64,000 nt of DNA from UBA11524 sp045591175 (GTDB taxonomy: Bacteria; Bacillota; Clostridia; Christensenellales; Aristaeellaceae), in NCBI GenBank assembly GCA_045591175.1, contig JAZNSI010000043.1, forward strand, positions 1 to 64,000, in the 5' to 3' direction. Positions 1-8,765 of this stretch are shown piece by piece; the first letter of the stretch is position 1, and the number at the start of each line of letters is the position of its first letter. The notes under the pieces were generated by a model, which searched no databases, had not been told where the DNA came from, and saw only the letters and a program-made list of their open reading frames with translations. The position numbers were made by a program, and so were the translations under genes.

Positions 1-140
1 ACCGCTATATCGACTTCTACAACAACGAGCGCATCCAAACTAAATTCGGAGTGGCGCCGCTCTCGCTTCGCCTCTCCGTCTGATCCTTTTGTCCTTACAT
101 AGGGCCCTTTTTCTGCAGTCCGTACATTCTGGGGCGGTCT
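1..140 (+). mobile_element. Right end of an IS3-family insertion sequence
   Basis: The window opens inside the last codons of an IS3-family transposase, followed by about 55 bases of non-coding DNA before a gene-free gap. Only the right end is visible, so the element's length, left end and target duplication cannot be judged. The outer boundary near position 140 is an estimate: I looked for a terminal inverted repeat ending in CA and could not fix it without the left end. Confidence 0.55.
3..83 (+). CDS. IS3-family transposase (OrfB), C-terminal fragment
   Basis: The 26 visible residues contain YIDFYNNERIQ followed by GVAPLSLR. This is the usual C-terminal signature of the DDE integrase domain in IS3/IS150-type OrfB transposases, which ends with an FYN-xx-R-x-Q/H block and a P-x-x-x-R motif. 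The stop is TGA at 81-83. The rest of the gene, including the catalytic DDE residues, lies before the window, so activity cannot be assessed. The neighbouring tetR-like gene is convergent, with no shared transcript. Confidence 0.75.
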   Translation, partial: RYIDFYNNERIQTKFGVAPLSLRLSV

Positions 141-168
141 AGTTGGGAGGCAGGCGCTTTTTGTGTGT

Positions 169-756
169 TTAAATGTCTTTGCACTGGTCGATGGTAGGCA
201 GCTCCACGTTCAGCTGAAGCGCCACGCCCTGCAGGCTTTCCACCAATAGCTGGCGCATGGTGCACTCGCTCATGCAGGGGATGTACTTTGTCGCGATGGA
301 AACAGCCAGGCCGTAGCAGTACAGCCAGTTGCGCTCATACAGCTTGCGGGCGGTCTCCATATCCACCTTAACGCTGTCCTCAATCAGCGGGATGCCCCAG
401 TTCACGTTGTAGTCCGTGCAGGAGCCGTCGCTGACGCGGTCACGCATGAAGAGCAGCTTGAACAGCTCCGGTTCATCGCGGGCGAAGAGCAGGAAGCTCA
501 TGCCGATGGTCAGGTAGGGGAAGGCGCTGCCAAGCAGGCGCTCCCGCAGGCAATCCTTCCAGGTGGTCAGCGCCAGCTCGGTAACGGCCAGCTTGAGCTC
601 CTCCATGCCGGAGAAAAGGCGGAAGATCGGCTGGGTAGAGCCCCCAAGCTCTTTGGCGACGGCACGGGCGTTGAGGGCGTTGGGTCCTTCGCGGCGGATG
701 AGCTGATAAGCAGCGTTCAGCACGGCTTCGCGGCTGAAGCGTACGATGGGCGGCAT
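169..756 (-). CDS. TetR/AcrR-family transcriptional regulator
   Basis: A 195-residue protein with an N-terminal helix-turn-helix of the TetR type (residues about 8-55): a first helix around SREAVLNAAYQLI, then ARAVAKELGGSTQPIFRLF as the recognition region. The remaining ~140 residues are a ligand-binding domain without a family I can name. The ATG at 756 is preceded by AAAGGAGG at good spacing. The gene starts 19 bases past the rodA stop on the same strand, so it could be the last gene of the shape-gene transcript, although regulation of those genes by it is not shown. On its other side is the IS3 end. Ligand and targets are unknown. Confidence 0.75.
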   Translation of the reverse strand: MPPIVRFSREAVLNAAYQLIRREGPNALNARAVAKELGGSTQPIFRLFSGMEELKLAVTELALTTWKDCLRERLLGSAFPYLTIGMSFLLFARDEPELFKLLFMRDRVSDGSCTDYNVNWGIPLIEDSVKVDMETARKLYERNWLYCYGLAVSIATKYIPCMSECTMRQLLVESLQGVALQLNVELPTIDQCKDI

Positions 757-775
757 AGAAATTGCCTCCTTTGTA

Positions 776-1978
776 TTATCTGCGACGGATGTAGCGCGCG
801 GATGTAGTGCCCGTCTGGGGGGCGGAAATGGCTGCGGACAGGCTGCGGTTCTTGGTGACGTTGAGCACCAGGGCGATGCCGCCCATGTTGGTGGTCATGT
901 TCGAGCCACCGTAGCTGAGGAAGGGCAGGGGGATGCCTGTGATGGGCATCAGCCCCAGCGTCATGCCGATGTTCTCAAACACGTGGAACAGCAGCATGCC
1001 CAGCACGCCGATGATGATCAGCATGCCGAACTTATCGTAGGTGTAGCGGGCCAGGTAGAGCATGCGCAGGATGATACACAGATACAGCACCAGCACCAGC
1101 GCACAGCCCAGGAAGCCCCAGGCCTCGCCGATGGTGGAGTAAATGAAGTCCGTCCAGTCAGCGGGCACATAGTTGAGCTGGCTCATGGCGCCATCCACGA
1201 AGCGGCCGATGCCCGCTACGCCGCCGGAGCCGATGGCGATCTGGCTTTGGCGCATCTGGTATGCGTCATCAAGAGGGGAGAGCTCGGGATTCAGGAAGGC
1301 CAGGATTCGGTTGATACGGTAATCTTCCACGCCGGTGGCTACAACGAAGCCATACACCGCCAGGATCAGCAGCACCACAACGGCCGCCATGCTCAGCAGC
1401 AGCTTCATGTTGACATTTGAGAAGAACATCATCACCGCGGCGAGGAAGACGATCACGATCAGGGAGCCGGTTTCGCCCGAGGCCAGAATGATGATGCCGG
1501 GCACGGCGATCAGCGCCATGATGCGTCCAAATTCCTTCATGGTGCCCATGGGCTGCTCGGTCTTGGCCAGCTCCTGGGCCAGCATGAGGATCATGGCCAG
1601 CTTGATGAACTCCGAGGGCTGAATGGTCATGCCCCAGATAACGTCGGTCCAGGCCTTCACGCCCTCAGCGCCGTTGGTCACCAGGGTGAACAGAACCAGG
1701 CCGGAAGCGCCCAGGTACACCACTTTGGTGAAGCGGCGGATGATGTGGAAGGGGATGTTGATGATGACCACTACGATGATGGGCGCCAGCAGCAGGAAGA
1801 AACACTGCCTCATGGCATAAGAGGATTCCACGATATGCGCCAGCCAGGTCTCCGCCTCCGAGGCGGGGGAGAAGGTGGCAACGCACACGGCCAGCACGCC
1901 AAGCACCGACATCAGGCCGACCAGCAGAATCAGCGGGACGTCAATGTGCGCGCGGGCGCGTCTGTTATCAGCGATCAA
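776..1978 (-). CDS. rodA: SEDS-family peptidoglycan glycosyltransferase RodA
   Basis: A 400-residue polytopic membrane protein of the FtsW/RodA/SpoVE family, which polymerises lipid II into glycan strands during wall elongation. The C-terminal family signature TGIPLPFLSYGGS is present, as is the conserved TDFIYSTIGEAWGF stretch before a late membrane segment. About ten hydrophobic helices are visible. I place the start at a TTG at 1976-1978 because an excellent AAGGAGG lies eight bases upstream. A longer reading from 2074 would begin inside minD and add a non-membrane tail. The TTG overlaps the minD stop, suggesting translational coupling. Placement in the mre/pbp2 cluster favours RodA over FtsW. 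Confidence 0.9.
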   Translation of the reverse strand: MIADNRRARAHIDVPLILLVGLMSVLGVLAVCVATFSPASEAETWLAHIVESSYAMRQCFFLLLAPIIVVVIINIPFHIIRRFTKVVYLGASGLVLFTLVTNGAEGVKAWTDVIWGMTIQPSEFIKLAMILMLAQELAKTEQPMGTMKEFGRIMALIAVPGIIILASGETGSLIVIVFLAAVMMFFSNVNMKLLLSMAAVVVLLILAVYGFVVATGVEDYRINRILAFLNPELSPLDDAYQMRQSQIAIGSGGVAGIGRFVDGAMSQLNYVPADWTDFIYSTIGEAWGFLGCALVLVLYLCIILRMLYLARYTYDKFGMLIIIGVLGMLLFHVFENIGMTLGLMPITGIPLPFLSYGGSNMTTNMGGIALVLNVTKNRSLSAAISAPQTGTTSARYIRRR

Positions 1979-2789
1979 TGCGCTTGACCTCCTTGAGGGT
2001 AGGTTGGAACAGCCGGCGGAACCAGCTGAGTTTCTGTGTGCCGTAGCCGGGCAGGGGAGCAGCGCCGGGAACATCCATCATCCGGTAGGCGATGCGTTTC
2101 AGTGCGGATTGTGCGTCGCACTCAATGTCCATCAGGTGATGATGGGTGAGGGTGGCACGGTAGACGAAGGGGTCGTCGAGGATCTCGCCCAGCAGCTCCA
2201 GATCGAGGGTGGCTGCCACGGTGGCGGCAGAGTACATTTCTTCCCCGCGGATGAGAGCTTCGTCCAGCCGGTTCACAATGACGCGGGGACGGGGCATGCC
2301 CTTCTTCTCCAGCACGCCTGCGGTGCGCTCGGCGTTGCGGATGCATACATCATCCGGGGTGCAGATCAGCACGCACTCGTTGATCTCCTCGTTGAGCAGC
2401 CCCCGCAGGCTGCGCTCGATGCCGGCAGGGCAGTCGATGAGCACCACGTCATAGAGCTGCTTGAGGCGCACGAGGATGCGGCGAAATGCGCCGGGCTTGA
2501 GCTCCTTGGCGCGGGCGAACTGACTGGCGGGCAGCAGGGACAGGCGGGACTCCATTTCGGGGCTGACCAGGGCCTGCTCCAGGCGGCAGTGTCCTTCAGC
2601 TACGTCCAGCAGGTCAAAAACGATGTTGTTTTCCAGGCCCAGCAGCGCATCCTGGTCGCGCAGGCCCACATCACCATCGATGATGCAGACCCTGCGGCCC
2701 TCCCGTGCCATGGCAAGGCCCACACAGGCCGTGATGGTGCTCTTGCCGACGCCGCCCTTACCAGAGGCGATGATCCATGCGGTACTCAT
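1968..2789 (-). CDS. minD: Septum-site determining ATPase MinD
   Basis: A 273-residue ParA/MinD-type P-loop ATPase. The deviant Walker A motif GKGGVGKST is at residues about 10-18, a DGDVGLRDQD block follows at about 38-47, and DCPAGIE is the switch II/Walker B region. The C-terminus carries LSWFRRLFQ, an amphipathic stretch like the MinD membrane-targeting helix. MinD binds the membrane in its ATP form and normally recruits MinC to block FtsZ away from midcell. It lies 24 bases after the PBP2 stop and overlaps rodA, the usual clostridial position, but minC and minE are absent from this cluster. A GAAGGAG site precedes the ATG. Confidence 0.9.
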   Translation of the reverse strand: MSTAWIIASGKGGVGKSTITACVGLAMAREGRRVCIIDGDVGLRDQDALLGLENNIVFDLLDVAEGHCRLEQALVSPEMESRLSLLPASQFARAKELKPGAFRRILVRLKQLYDVVLIDCPAGIERSLRGLLNEEINECVLICTPDDVCIRNAERTAGVLEKKGMPRPRVIVNRLDEALIRGEEMYSAATVAATLDLELLGEILDDPFVYRATLTHHHLMDIECDAQSALKRIAYRMMDVPGAAPLPGYGTQKLSWFRRLFQPTLKEVKRIDR

Positions 2790-2813
2790 TCTTGTGATGC
2801 TCCTTCGTGTTTC

Positions 2814-5396
2814 TTACGGGGCGAGGGAATTGCCCGCAGGCAGGATGTAATCCGTCGTGCGCAGCTCGGTCTGGTCGAGATACCAGTCGATGAAGTCGCG
2901 GGCTGCGATAGACGCCATACCACCGGAATATCCGTGGGGGACGAATACGCAGATGGCGATCTCCGGATTCTCGCGGGGCGCGAAGCACACGAACCATGCA
3001 TTGTTCTCCAGGTCGATGGAGGTAACCTGCGCGGTACCTGTCTTCGCGGCGATCACGTCCTGGACGTTTTTGTATCCGCGGAAGTACTTCGCGGCAGTAC
3101 CGGTATCGTCGGTAACGCCCGCCATGCCCTTGCGGATGAGGGCCATATACTCATTCTTGGGATCATCGGGGCCGTCCACCAGCTCGGTGACGAGGGTGGG
3201 CTCGCGCTTGGAGAGGATCTCGCCCTCGGGGCTGATGATGGAGTCGATGATGGAAACGTTGTAGATGTAACCGCCGTTGGCGACGGCCGCGACGTAGCGG
3301 GCTGCCGCAATGGGGGTGATGGTGGTGACGGATTGGCCGATGGCCGTCAGGATGGTCTGCTGACCGCCCCACTTGATATCGTTCAGGTAGATGTAAGCGT
3401 CCTGAATGACGGCGTTGAGGTAGACCATTTCCTTGGTCATGCCCAGCTCTTCCATGAGGATGATACGCATCTGCACGACCCAGTCATTCTGAGGGTAGTT
3501 GATGGCCATGTCCATCAGGCGCTTGGCGCACACGGAGAGGCGTTCGTCCTCATACTCCAGGCCGCGGGATGCGCCGCACTTCTTCAGGTGGGTCTTGAGG
3601 GAGTTGTAAACGATGATGGGCATGGATGTATCCTGATACGCTTCGCCCAGGGCCTTGGAGGGATCGTAGAGGGTGTTCTGGCTGCCGACCACGCTGCGGA
3701 CTTCGCCCGGTAGGTCGATGCCGGTCAGGCTCGTCAGGCCGAAGAGGGATGCGTAGCGGTAGAGACGATCCTCGCCCAGACGGTCACCCATTTCATAGAA
3801 GAAGAAATTGCAGGAGTTCTGGATGGCGTCGGTGATGGTCTGCGCGTTGTGCTTGCTGCGCTGGTTGGCGCTGATCCAGCACTTGGGCGCCGTGGATTCA
3901 TCCTTGTTGTACTTGGTGTAGTAGCCCATGTCGGTGAAGCGCTCCTTGGTGCCCAGCTCGCCCTCCGCCAGCGCGCCGAAGCCGGTGACCATCTTGAAGA
4001 TGGAGCCGGGGGTCGCGCGGGAACCGATGGCGTAGTTGAGCATCAGGTTGCGGTCATCCGCCAGGATGGCGCGGGCTTCAGCGCCAGCGCCCACCAGGGC
4101 ATTGAGGTCGTAGGTGGGGAAGTTGGCCATCGCCAGCACGCGGTCTTCCATGTCCAGCACGACCAGCACGCCGTGCTCGGCCAGCTCCAGGGGATACTGC
4201 TCCCAGTTGCGCTTGGCGATGTCGGTGCGGTTGTCCTCCAGCCAGGAGGAGTCCACCATGAGGGCCTCCTGCTTGTCACGGATGAGCGCAACGTTGCTAG
4301 CAATGGCGCGCTCCGCCTGCTGCTGGTAGGCGCTGCGGATGGTCAGCTTGACGTTGTTGCCGTCCTCCGGCTCGGTGTAGGACAGCTCGCGCACGACGGT
4401 GGAAAGGTTGTTGCGCTCCACCACGCGGCTGCCCTGGGTACGGTTGGAGGAGGCGGTCAGCCAGGACTCCATCGAGTACTCAATGCCGTCGCGGCCAATG
4501 GTGTCGTTGTAGGAATAGCCCTCCGCCTGGAGCTCCAGCCACTTGGTGCGGCTGGGGATCTTGCCCACGTAGCCGATGATCTGGGCGGCCAGGTTGTGCT
4601 TGGGGTAAACGCGGCGGGTGGCCACCTCCACGCCCATGCCGGGCAGGGTCATGGCCTGCGTCTCGATCTGGATGACCGTCGTGTAGGACACGTCCTCCGC
4701 GATCGGGATGGGCAGGGAGTTGAACAGGTTCATCTGCATCTCGGAGTAGACGGCCATGACCTTGAGCATCATGTCCTCGTCCATGATGATGCAATCATAG
4801 TAATTCTCGCCCTCCAGCTCTTTGAAGGCAGCGATGTCCTCCTCGTTCTGGGCGATGCGGTACTTGCGCTTGAGGCGCTGCAGGCAGTCCTCCGCTGTGG
4901 GGTAGGAGCGGGCAGTGACGTAGTTGTTAGAACGCCACTGGCCTTCGCGGGTCTCCAGTACCGACCCGGACACGCCGGAGCCGAAATTGAACACCCATTC
5001 GCCCGTTTCCTCGTCCCGCTCGATGACATAATCGAAGGCCAGGGAGCCGCCGTTGCTCTCAATGATGCGGATGGTCTCCATGATGGACTGGGTATAACGA
5101 TAATAGTCCTTCTTCTGGACGTTGGAGCCGTCCTTATAGAAGGTGATGTTGTATACCTTCTCGTCCTTGGCGAGGATGACGGAGTCCGCGTCGGTGATAT
5201 TGCCGCGGCTGCCGTGAAGCACGATGGTCTTGGTGCGGGTATCCTCGGCCTTTTCCTTATACTCTTCGCTGTTGACCAGCTGCAGCCGGACAAGGCCGCT
5301 GGCCAGGTAGCCGAACATCAGCAGCAAAATGCCGATGAATACGAAATATCGCCAACTGATCCCCTTGTGGGGATCGCGCTGTGTGACATTGCTCAT
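2814..5396 (-). CDS. mrdA: Class B penicillin-binding protein 2 (elongasome transpeptidase)
   Basis: An 860-residue bitopic D,D-transpeptidase that crosslinks peptidoglycan. One N-terminal membrane helix (about 15-36) is followed by a large pedestal region and a transpeptidase domain. The active-site motifs are S-x-x-K in PGSIFKMVT, S-x-N in NSCNFFFYEMG and K-T-G in AAKTGTAQV. The protein is longer than the 600-700 residues of many PBP2s. About 85 extra residues, rich in charged and aromatic positions, sit between the SCN motif and the GQSVTTITPIAAARY segment. It lies directly between mreD and minD in one minus-strand operon, which supports a role in rod-shape elongation. AAAGGAG precedes the ATG. 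Confidence 0.92.
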   Translation of the reverse strand: MSNVTQRDPHKGISWRYFVFIGILLLMFGYLASGLVRLQLVNSEEYKEKAEDTRTKTIVLHGSRGNITDADSVILAKDEKVYNITFYKDGSNVQKKDYYRYTQSIMETIRIIESNGGSLAFDYVIERDEETGEWVFNFGSGVSGSVLETREGQWRSNNYVTARSYPTAEDCLQRLKRKYRIAQNEEDIAAFKELEGENYYDCIIMDEDMMLKVMAVYSEMQMNLFNSLPIPIAEDVSYTTVIQIETQAMTLPGMGVEVATRRVYPKHNLAAQIIGYVGKIPSRTKWLELQAEGYSYNDTIGRDGIEYSMESWLTASSNRTQGSRVVERNNLSTVVRELSYTEPEDGNNVKLTIRSAYQQQAERAIASNVALIRDKQEALMVDSSWLEDNRTDIAKRNWEQYPLELAEHGVLVVLDMEDRVLAMANFPTYDLNALVGAGAEARAILADDRNLMLNYAIGSRATPGSIFKMVTGFGALAEGELGTKERFTDMGYYTKYNKDESTAPKCWISANQRSKHNAQTITDAIQNSCNFFFYEMGDRLGEDRLYRYASLFGLTSLTGIDLPGEVRSVVGSQNTLYDPSKALGEAYQDTSMPIIVYNSLKTHLKKCGASRGLEYEDERLSVCAKRLMDMAINYPQNDWVVQMRIILMEELGMTKEMVYLNAVIQDAYIYLNDIKWGGQQTILTAIGQSVTTITPIAAARYVAAVANGGYIYNVSIIDSIISPEGEILSKREPTLVTELVDGPDDPKNEYMALIRKGMAGVTDDTGTAAKYFRGYKNVQDVIAAKTGTAQVTSIDLENNAWFVCFAPRENPEIAICVFVPHGYSGGMASIAARDFIDWYLDQTELRTTDYILPAGNSLAP

Positions 5397-5462
5397 GCAA
5401 ATACTCCTTTCTCTGGCACGCGGCCGTCAGGGCAGCGGCCAGAAGAGTGCCTGTACGGGCGC

Positions 5463-6056
5463 TCAGGTGCGCTCCGGGCGGTGATCAAACCGCAGCTCCG
5501 GGGCGTGTTCTTCTTCCTTGCGGCGGAAGCCGAGGATCTTTCGTACAGGGAACATGATCACCGCGGTGAGGGCGGTGGTGAGCAGCACGTCGGTCAGTCC
5601 GCGCTGGATCAGGGCAGCGGCAAGTTCAGCGCCGCTGAGGTACATGTAGATCAGGTTGACGATCTCATAGATGACTACATTGACCATGGCGCATAGCACC
5701 GTACGCAGCACCGGACTGATGTTGCGGCCCCGCTTGCCGATGGAGCGGGCGTACTGCAGCTGTGCCTCCGACCGATCTGCGAAGAACAGGCCGCAGATCA
5801 GGGCGGAGATGGGGTAGAACAGCAGGTTCAGCATCGGCACGGTAGGCAGGAGCGTCTCCATCACGATGCCGTAGAACATGCCTGTCCACAGCCCGCGCAG
5901 CATGCCGTAGCCGACCGTCACGATGGCGGTGGTCGCGATCAGCAGGCTGGGGGACACGCCGCCGATGTTCACATAGGGCATGATGGACACATGGGCCAGG
6001 TATCCCACGAGGATCACCAGGATGAGCTTCACCTGGCGCATCACGGCTTGGCGCAT
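5463..6056 (-). CDS. mreD: Rod shape-determining membrane protein MreD
   Basis: A 197-residue hydrophobic protein with about five or six membrane helices, of the length and type of MreD, which anchors MreC and PBP2 in the elongasome. I start at the ATG at 6054-6056 (MRQAVMRQ), because GGAGGA lies just upstream inside the mreC stop region. A longer in-frame reading would run through mreC in another frame and give an implausible Pro/Arg-rich leader. The helices GYLAHVSIMPYVNIGG and the polar C-terminal tail fit the family. Identification rests on position between mreC and pbp2 and on hydropathy, since MreD sequences diverge widely. Confidence 0.85.
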   Translation of the reverse strand: MRQAVMRQVKLILVILVGYLAHVSIMPYVNIGGVSPSLLIATTAIVTVGYGMLRGLWTGMFYGIVMETLLPTVPMLNLLFYPISALICGLFFADRSEAQLQYARSIGKRGRNISPVLRTVLCAMVNVVIYEIVNLIYMYLSGAELAAALIQRGLTDVLLTTALTAVIMFPVRKILGFRRKEEEHAPELRFDHRPERT

Positions 6057-6057
6057 G

Positions 6058-7671
6058 TTATTCCTCCTCCCAGTTGAAGTCATCCGGGTTGACCACGATG
6101 ACGGGCGTGGGGGACGGCGTGGGCGAAGGCGTGGGGGAAGGCGTGGGGCCCAGCAGATCGGAGGAATACTCGAAGGTGGGGCCGGTGGAGGCCGACGGCG
6201 TGGGAGAAGGCGTGGGAGAGGGCGTCGGCGTGGGGGAGGGCGTGGGGGACGGCGTGGCAGACGCAGTGGGCGCAGGTGTTGCCGTTTCGCCAAACTTCAG
6301 CGTGGAGCCGATGCGAAGCGTCGGGTAAGGGCGCGCCGTCACCGTAGGCACATACTCATTGTAGGTGGCGGTGCTGCTGCGGCCTTCCACCGCCAGGGCG
6401 GCAGGCTTGTAGCGATAGACGATGACGTATTCGATGTGCTCAAAGTCCGCCAGGGGCTCCACGACGATGTACTGCTTGTTGCTCTCCATGCTGCGGGTAG
6501 ATTCGCGCACGGTGCCGATCGGGATACCCTTGGGGAAGGACATGCCCACGCCGGAGGTGACCACGATGTCGCCGGGACGGGGCAGATGATCATCGGGCAG
6601 GTAGTACATGCGGCACAGGGGCTCGCCGTTGATGCCCAGGGTACCGGAGATGATGCCCTGGTCACGGCTGGACTGGATCAGGCCGGAAATGGAGGCGTTG
6701 GAATCAATGATGGTACGCACAGTAGCGGTGGAATCATAGACCTCCTCGGTGAAGCCCACCAGAGAACCGAAAATGGTCACGGCCATGTAAGGCTCAATGC
6801 CATCGCGCTCGCCGCGGTTGATGGTGAAGGTGGAGAAGTAATTGCCCTGTTCGCGGCCGATCACCTGGCAGCGGATGGGGTTCGCGCCCAGGTTCTCGCT
6901 CATTTCCGCGTCAATGTCCTCATACATCGCCAGGCGGACGGCGTATTCATCCGCCATCGCGGCACGGGTGTAGAGCTCCTCGTTCTCATTGAGCAGCTCC
7001 ACATAGGCCTGCTCCAGGTTGTCGCGGAGCTTGACGCGGCGGAAGTAGTCCGCAACGCTTTCCACAATGCCGGTAAAGAAGCTCTGCACCGGGCCCATGG
7101 TGGAGGACACGGCGGTTTCCGGGGCCTGCAGGAAAGCGGTGTCGGGCATCATGGTGCGGGACAGCATCATCATGCCGATGACGATCAGCAGCACGCCGGT
7201 GATCACGCAGCTGATGACGATGCGCAGCGTGTTGTTCTTGGGCTTGGCGTCTTTCTCCTGCTGGAGGGTGCGCTGCTGCTTCTTGGTCTTCGTGCGCATG
7301 ACGGGCGCTTCCTCCGCGGGGCCCTCATCATAGGCAGGTTCCACCGGCGGAGTGCTGCGGCCGCGGCGGCGGGGCGCCGTCAGGTCATCGTCTTCCTCCG
7401 CGTCATAGGCGGGGGTGAAGTCGTCCTCTTCCTCGGGCTGATCCTCCTGCACGTCAGGCTTCAGGCCGATCATCCGCACACCCATGCGGTTGGTGCCCTC
7501 GGTGACAGGCTGGGGTTCGGGCTCGGGCTGCTCCTCCTGGGGGAGATATTCCTCCTCCGTGGGAAGGTTGCGGGTCACGCTGTCCAGCTCGTCGTCAAAA
7601 TAATACTCGTCCGGGTCGGGCAGGAAGGGATTCTTTCGCTTGCTTTCACTGGGATTATGGCGTTTGGCCAT
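6058..7671 (-). CDS. mreC: Rod shape-determining protein MreC with long extensions
   Basis: A 537-residue MreC, roughly twice the usual length. Residues 1-147 are a highly acidic, proline-rich, probably disordered cytoplasmic region. A membrane helix (about 148-170) follows, then a coiled coil and the extracytoplasmic MreC beta domain containing IGREQGNYFSTFTINRG and VVTSGVGMSFPKGIPIG. The last ~75 residues are a PTPSP-type repeat ending in an acidic tail. MreC scaffolds PBP2 and RodA outside the membrane. I chose the ATG at 7669-7671: a GAGGTGA site sits just before it, whereas the GTG three codons upstream overlaps that site. mreB is 38 bases upstream. Confidence 0.9.
   Translation of the reverse strand: MAKRHNPSESKRKNPFLPDPDEYYFDDELDSVTRNLPTEEEYLPQEEQPEPEPQPVTEGTNRMGVRMIGLKPDVQEDQPEEEDDFTPAYDAEEDDDLTAPRRRGRSTPPVEPAYDEGPAEEAPVMRTKTKKQQRTLQQEKDAKPKNNTLRIVISCVITGVLLIVIGMMMLSRTMMPDTAFLQAPETAVSSTMGPVQSFFTGIVESVADYFRRVKLRDNLEQAYVELLNENEELYTRAAMADEYAVRLAMYEDIDAEMSENLGANPIRCQVIGREQGNYFSTFTINRGERDGIEPYMAVTIFGSLVGFTEEVYDSTATVRTIIDSNASISGLIQSSRDQGIISGTLGINGEPLCRMYYLPDDHLPRPGDIVVTSGVGMSFPKGIPIGTVRESTRSMESNKQYIVVEPLADFEHIEYVIVYRYKPAALAVEGRSSTATYNEYVPTVTARPYPTLRIGSTLKFGETATPAPTASATPSPTPSPTPTPSPTPSPTPSASTGPTFEYSSDLLGPTPSPTPSPTPSPTPVIVVNPDDFNWEEE
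6100..6262 (-). repeat. Tandem short repeat coding for a Pro-Thr-Ser tail in mreC
   Basis: Multiple copies of a degenerate 6- or 12-base unit, read on the plus strand as GGCGTGGGGGAA or GGCGTGGGCGAA, fall in two blocks around 6105-6150 and 6195-6255. On the coding strand they give PTPSP repeats at the MreC C-terminus. The units are in frame multiples of six bases, so copy-number change would not disrupt reading. Confidence 0.8.
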
Positions 7672-7709
7672 TTTGGTCACCTCGATTCAATAAGTGGGTG
7701 ATAACCGGC

Positions 7710-8732
7710 TTATGCCTGGGACGGCATATGGCCCTGCTCCTGCAGCATGGCCATGTTTTCCACGATGTAGCCCAGGCCCAGGGCTGTGCAGTCACCGGGC
7801 TCCTTGGCAATGAGCACCGGGATGCCCAGCTCCGTGGCGATATACTGATCCATGCCGTAGAGCTGCGCGACGCGGCCCGTCAGGTGGATGCCGGTACGCA
7901 TGATGTCCTTGGCCAGTTCCGGGGGCGTGCGCTCCAGCACCCAGCGGATGGCGGCCACGATGGCGCGGCAGGGCTCATGCACGGCCATGCAGGCCTGGCG
8001 GGAGGTGTACTCGATGTCCATGGCCTGGGGGGAGAGCAGGTCTCTGCCGCGGATGCGCACGGAGCGATCCTCGCTCACCGGCATCGCAGAGGCCAGGTCG
8101 ATCTTCACGTCCTCAGCGGTACGGTCGCCGATGAGCATGTTGAATTCGCGCTTGATGTGGTTGATGATGGCTTCATCCATCTTTGCGCCGCCCACGGGGA
8201 TGGACTGGCTGACCACTAATCCGCCCAGGGATACGACTGCTGCATCCGTCGTGCCGCCGCCGATATCCACCACCATGGAGCCAACGGGGTCATACACCGG
8301 CAGATTGGAGCCCAGCGCAGCCGCAAAGGGCTTCTCCACCAGGTAGACCTTCTTTGCGCCGGCCATGCGGACGGCTTCAGTGATGGCCTTGCGGTTCACG
8401 TCATCCAGGCCGGCGGGCACGGAAATGACCACCTTGGGAGCCACCACGTTGCTTACGCCGATAGCCTTGCGGATGAAATACTTCAGCAGCAGAGCGGTCA
8501 TGTCAAAGTCGGCGATGGTGCCGTTGCGGATGGGGCGGATGACGGTCTTGGAGTCATTCAGGCGCCCCAGGACACGCCGGGCCTCGTCACCCACGGACTG
8601 CAGCTGCTTCTTGTTGCTGCTGGAAACCACCACCAGCGTCGGCTCGCTGATGACGATGCCGCGCTTCTTCACATACACCAGCGTGTTGGAGGAACCCAGG
8701 TCAATGCCGATATCGGGGGCAAAAAAATGCAT
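7710..8732 (-). CDS. mreB: Rod shape-determining actin homologue MreB
   Basis: A 340-residue actin-fold ATPase that forms membrane-associated filaments guiding wall synthesis. The phosphate 1 loop GIDLGSSNTLVYV is at residues about 9-21, the phosphate 2 loop MVVDIGGGTTDAAVVSLGG is in the middle, and an adenosine-site GIHLTGR segment lies near the C-terminus. The length matches the family. The N-terminal MHFFAPDIG fits an MreB start. AAAGGAAG precedes the ATG. It lies between maf and mreC on the same strand, the common Clostridia order. Mbl-type paralogues cannot be separated from MreB by eye, but adjacency to mreCD favours MreB. Confidence 0.95.
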   Translation of the reverse strand: MHFFAPDIGIDLGSSNTLVYVKKRGIVISEPTLVVVSSSNKKQLQSVGDEARRVLGRLNDSKTVIRPIRNGTIADFDMTALLLKYFIRKAIGVSNVVAPKVVISVPAGLDDVNRKAITEAVRMAGAKKVYLVEKPFAAALGSNLPVYDPVGSMVVDIGGGTTDAAVVSLGGLVVSQSIPVGGAKMDEAIINHIKREFNMLIGDRTAEDVKIDLASAMPVSEDRSVRIRGRDLLSPQAMDIEYTSRQACMAVHEPCRAIVAAIRWVLERTPPELAKDIMRTGIHLTGRVAQLYGMDQYIATELGIPVLIAKEPGDCTALGLGYIVENMAMLQEQGHMPSQA

Positions 8733-8765
8733 AAGCGTACTTCCTTTATCAAATCAGTCGGTTGG

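Noticed and set aside
6100..6262. Possible CRISPR-like or satellite array
   Set aside because: The repeat unit is 6-12 bases, in frame with mreC and codes a PTPSP tail; there are no spacers.
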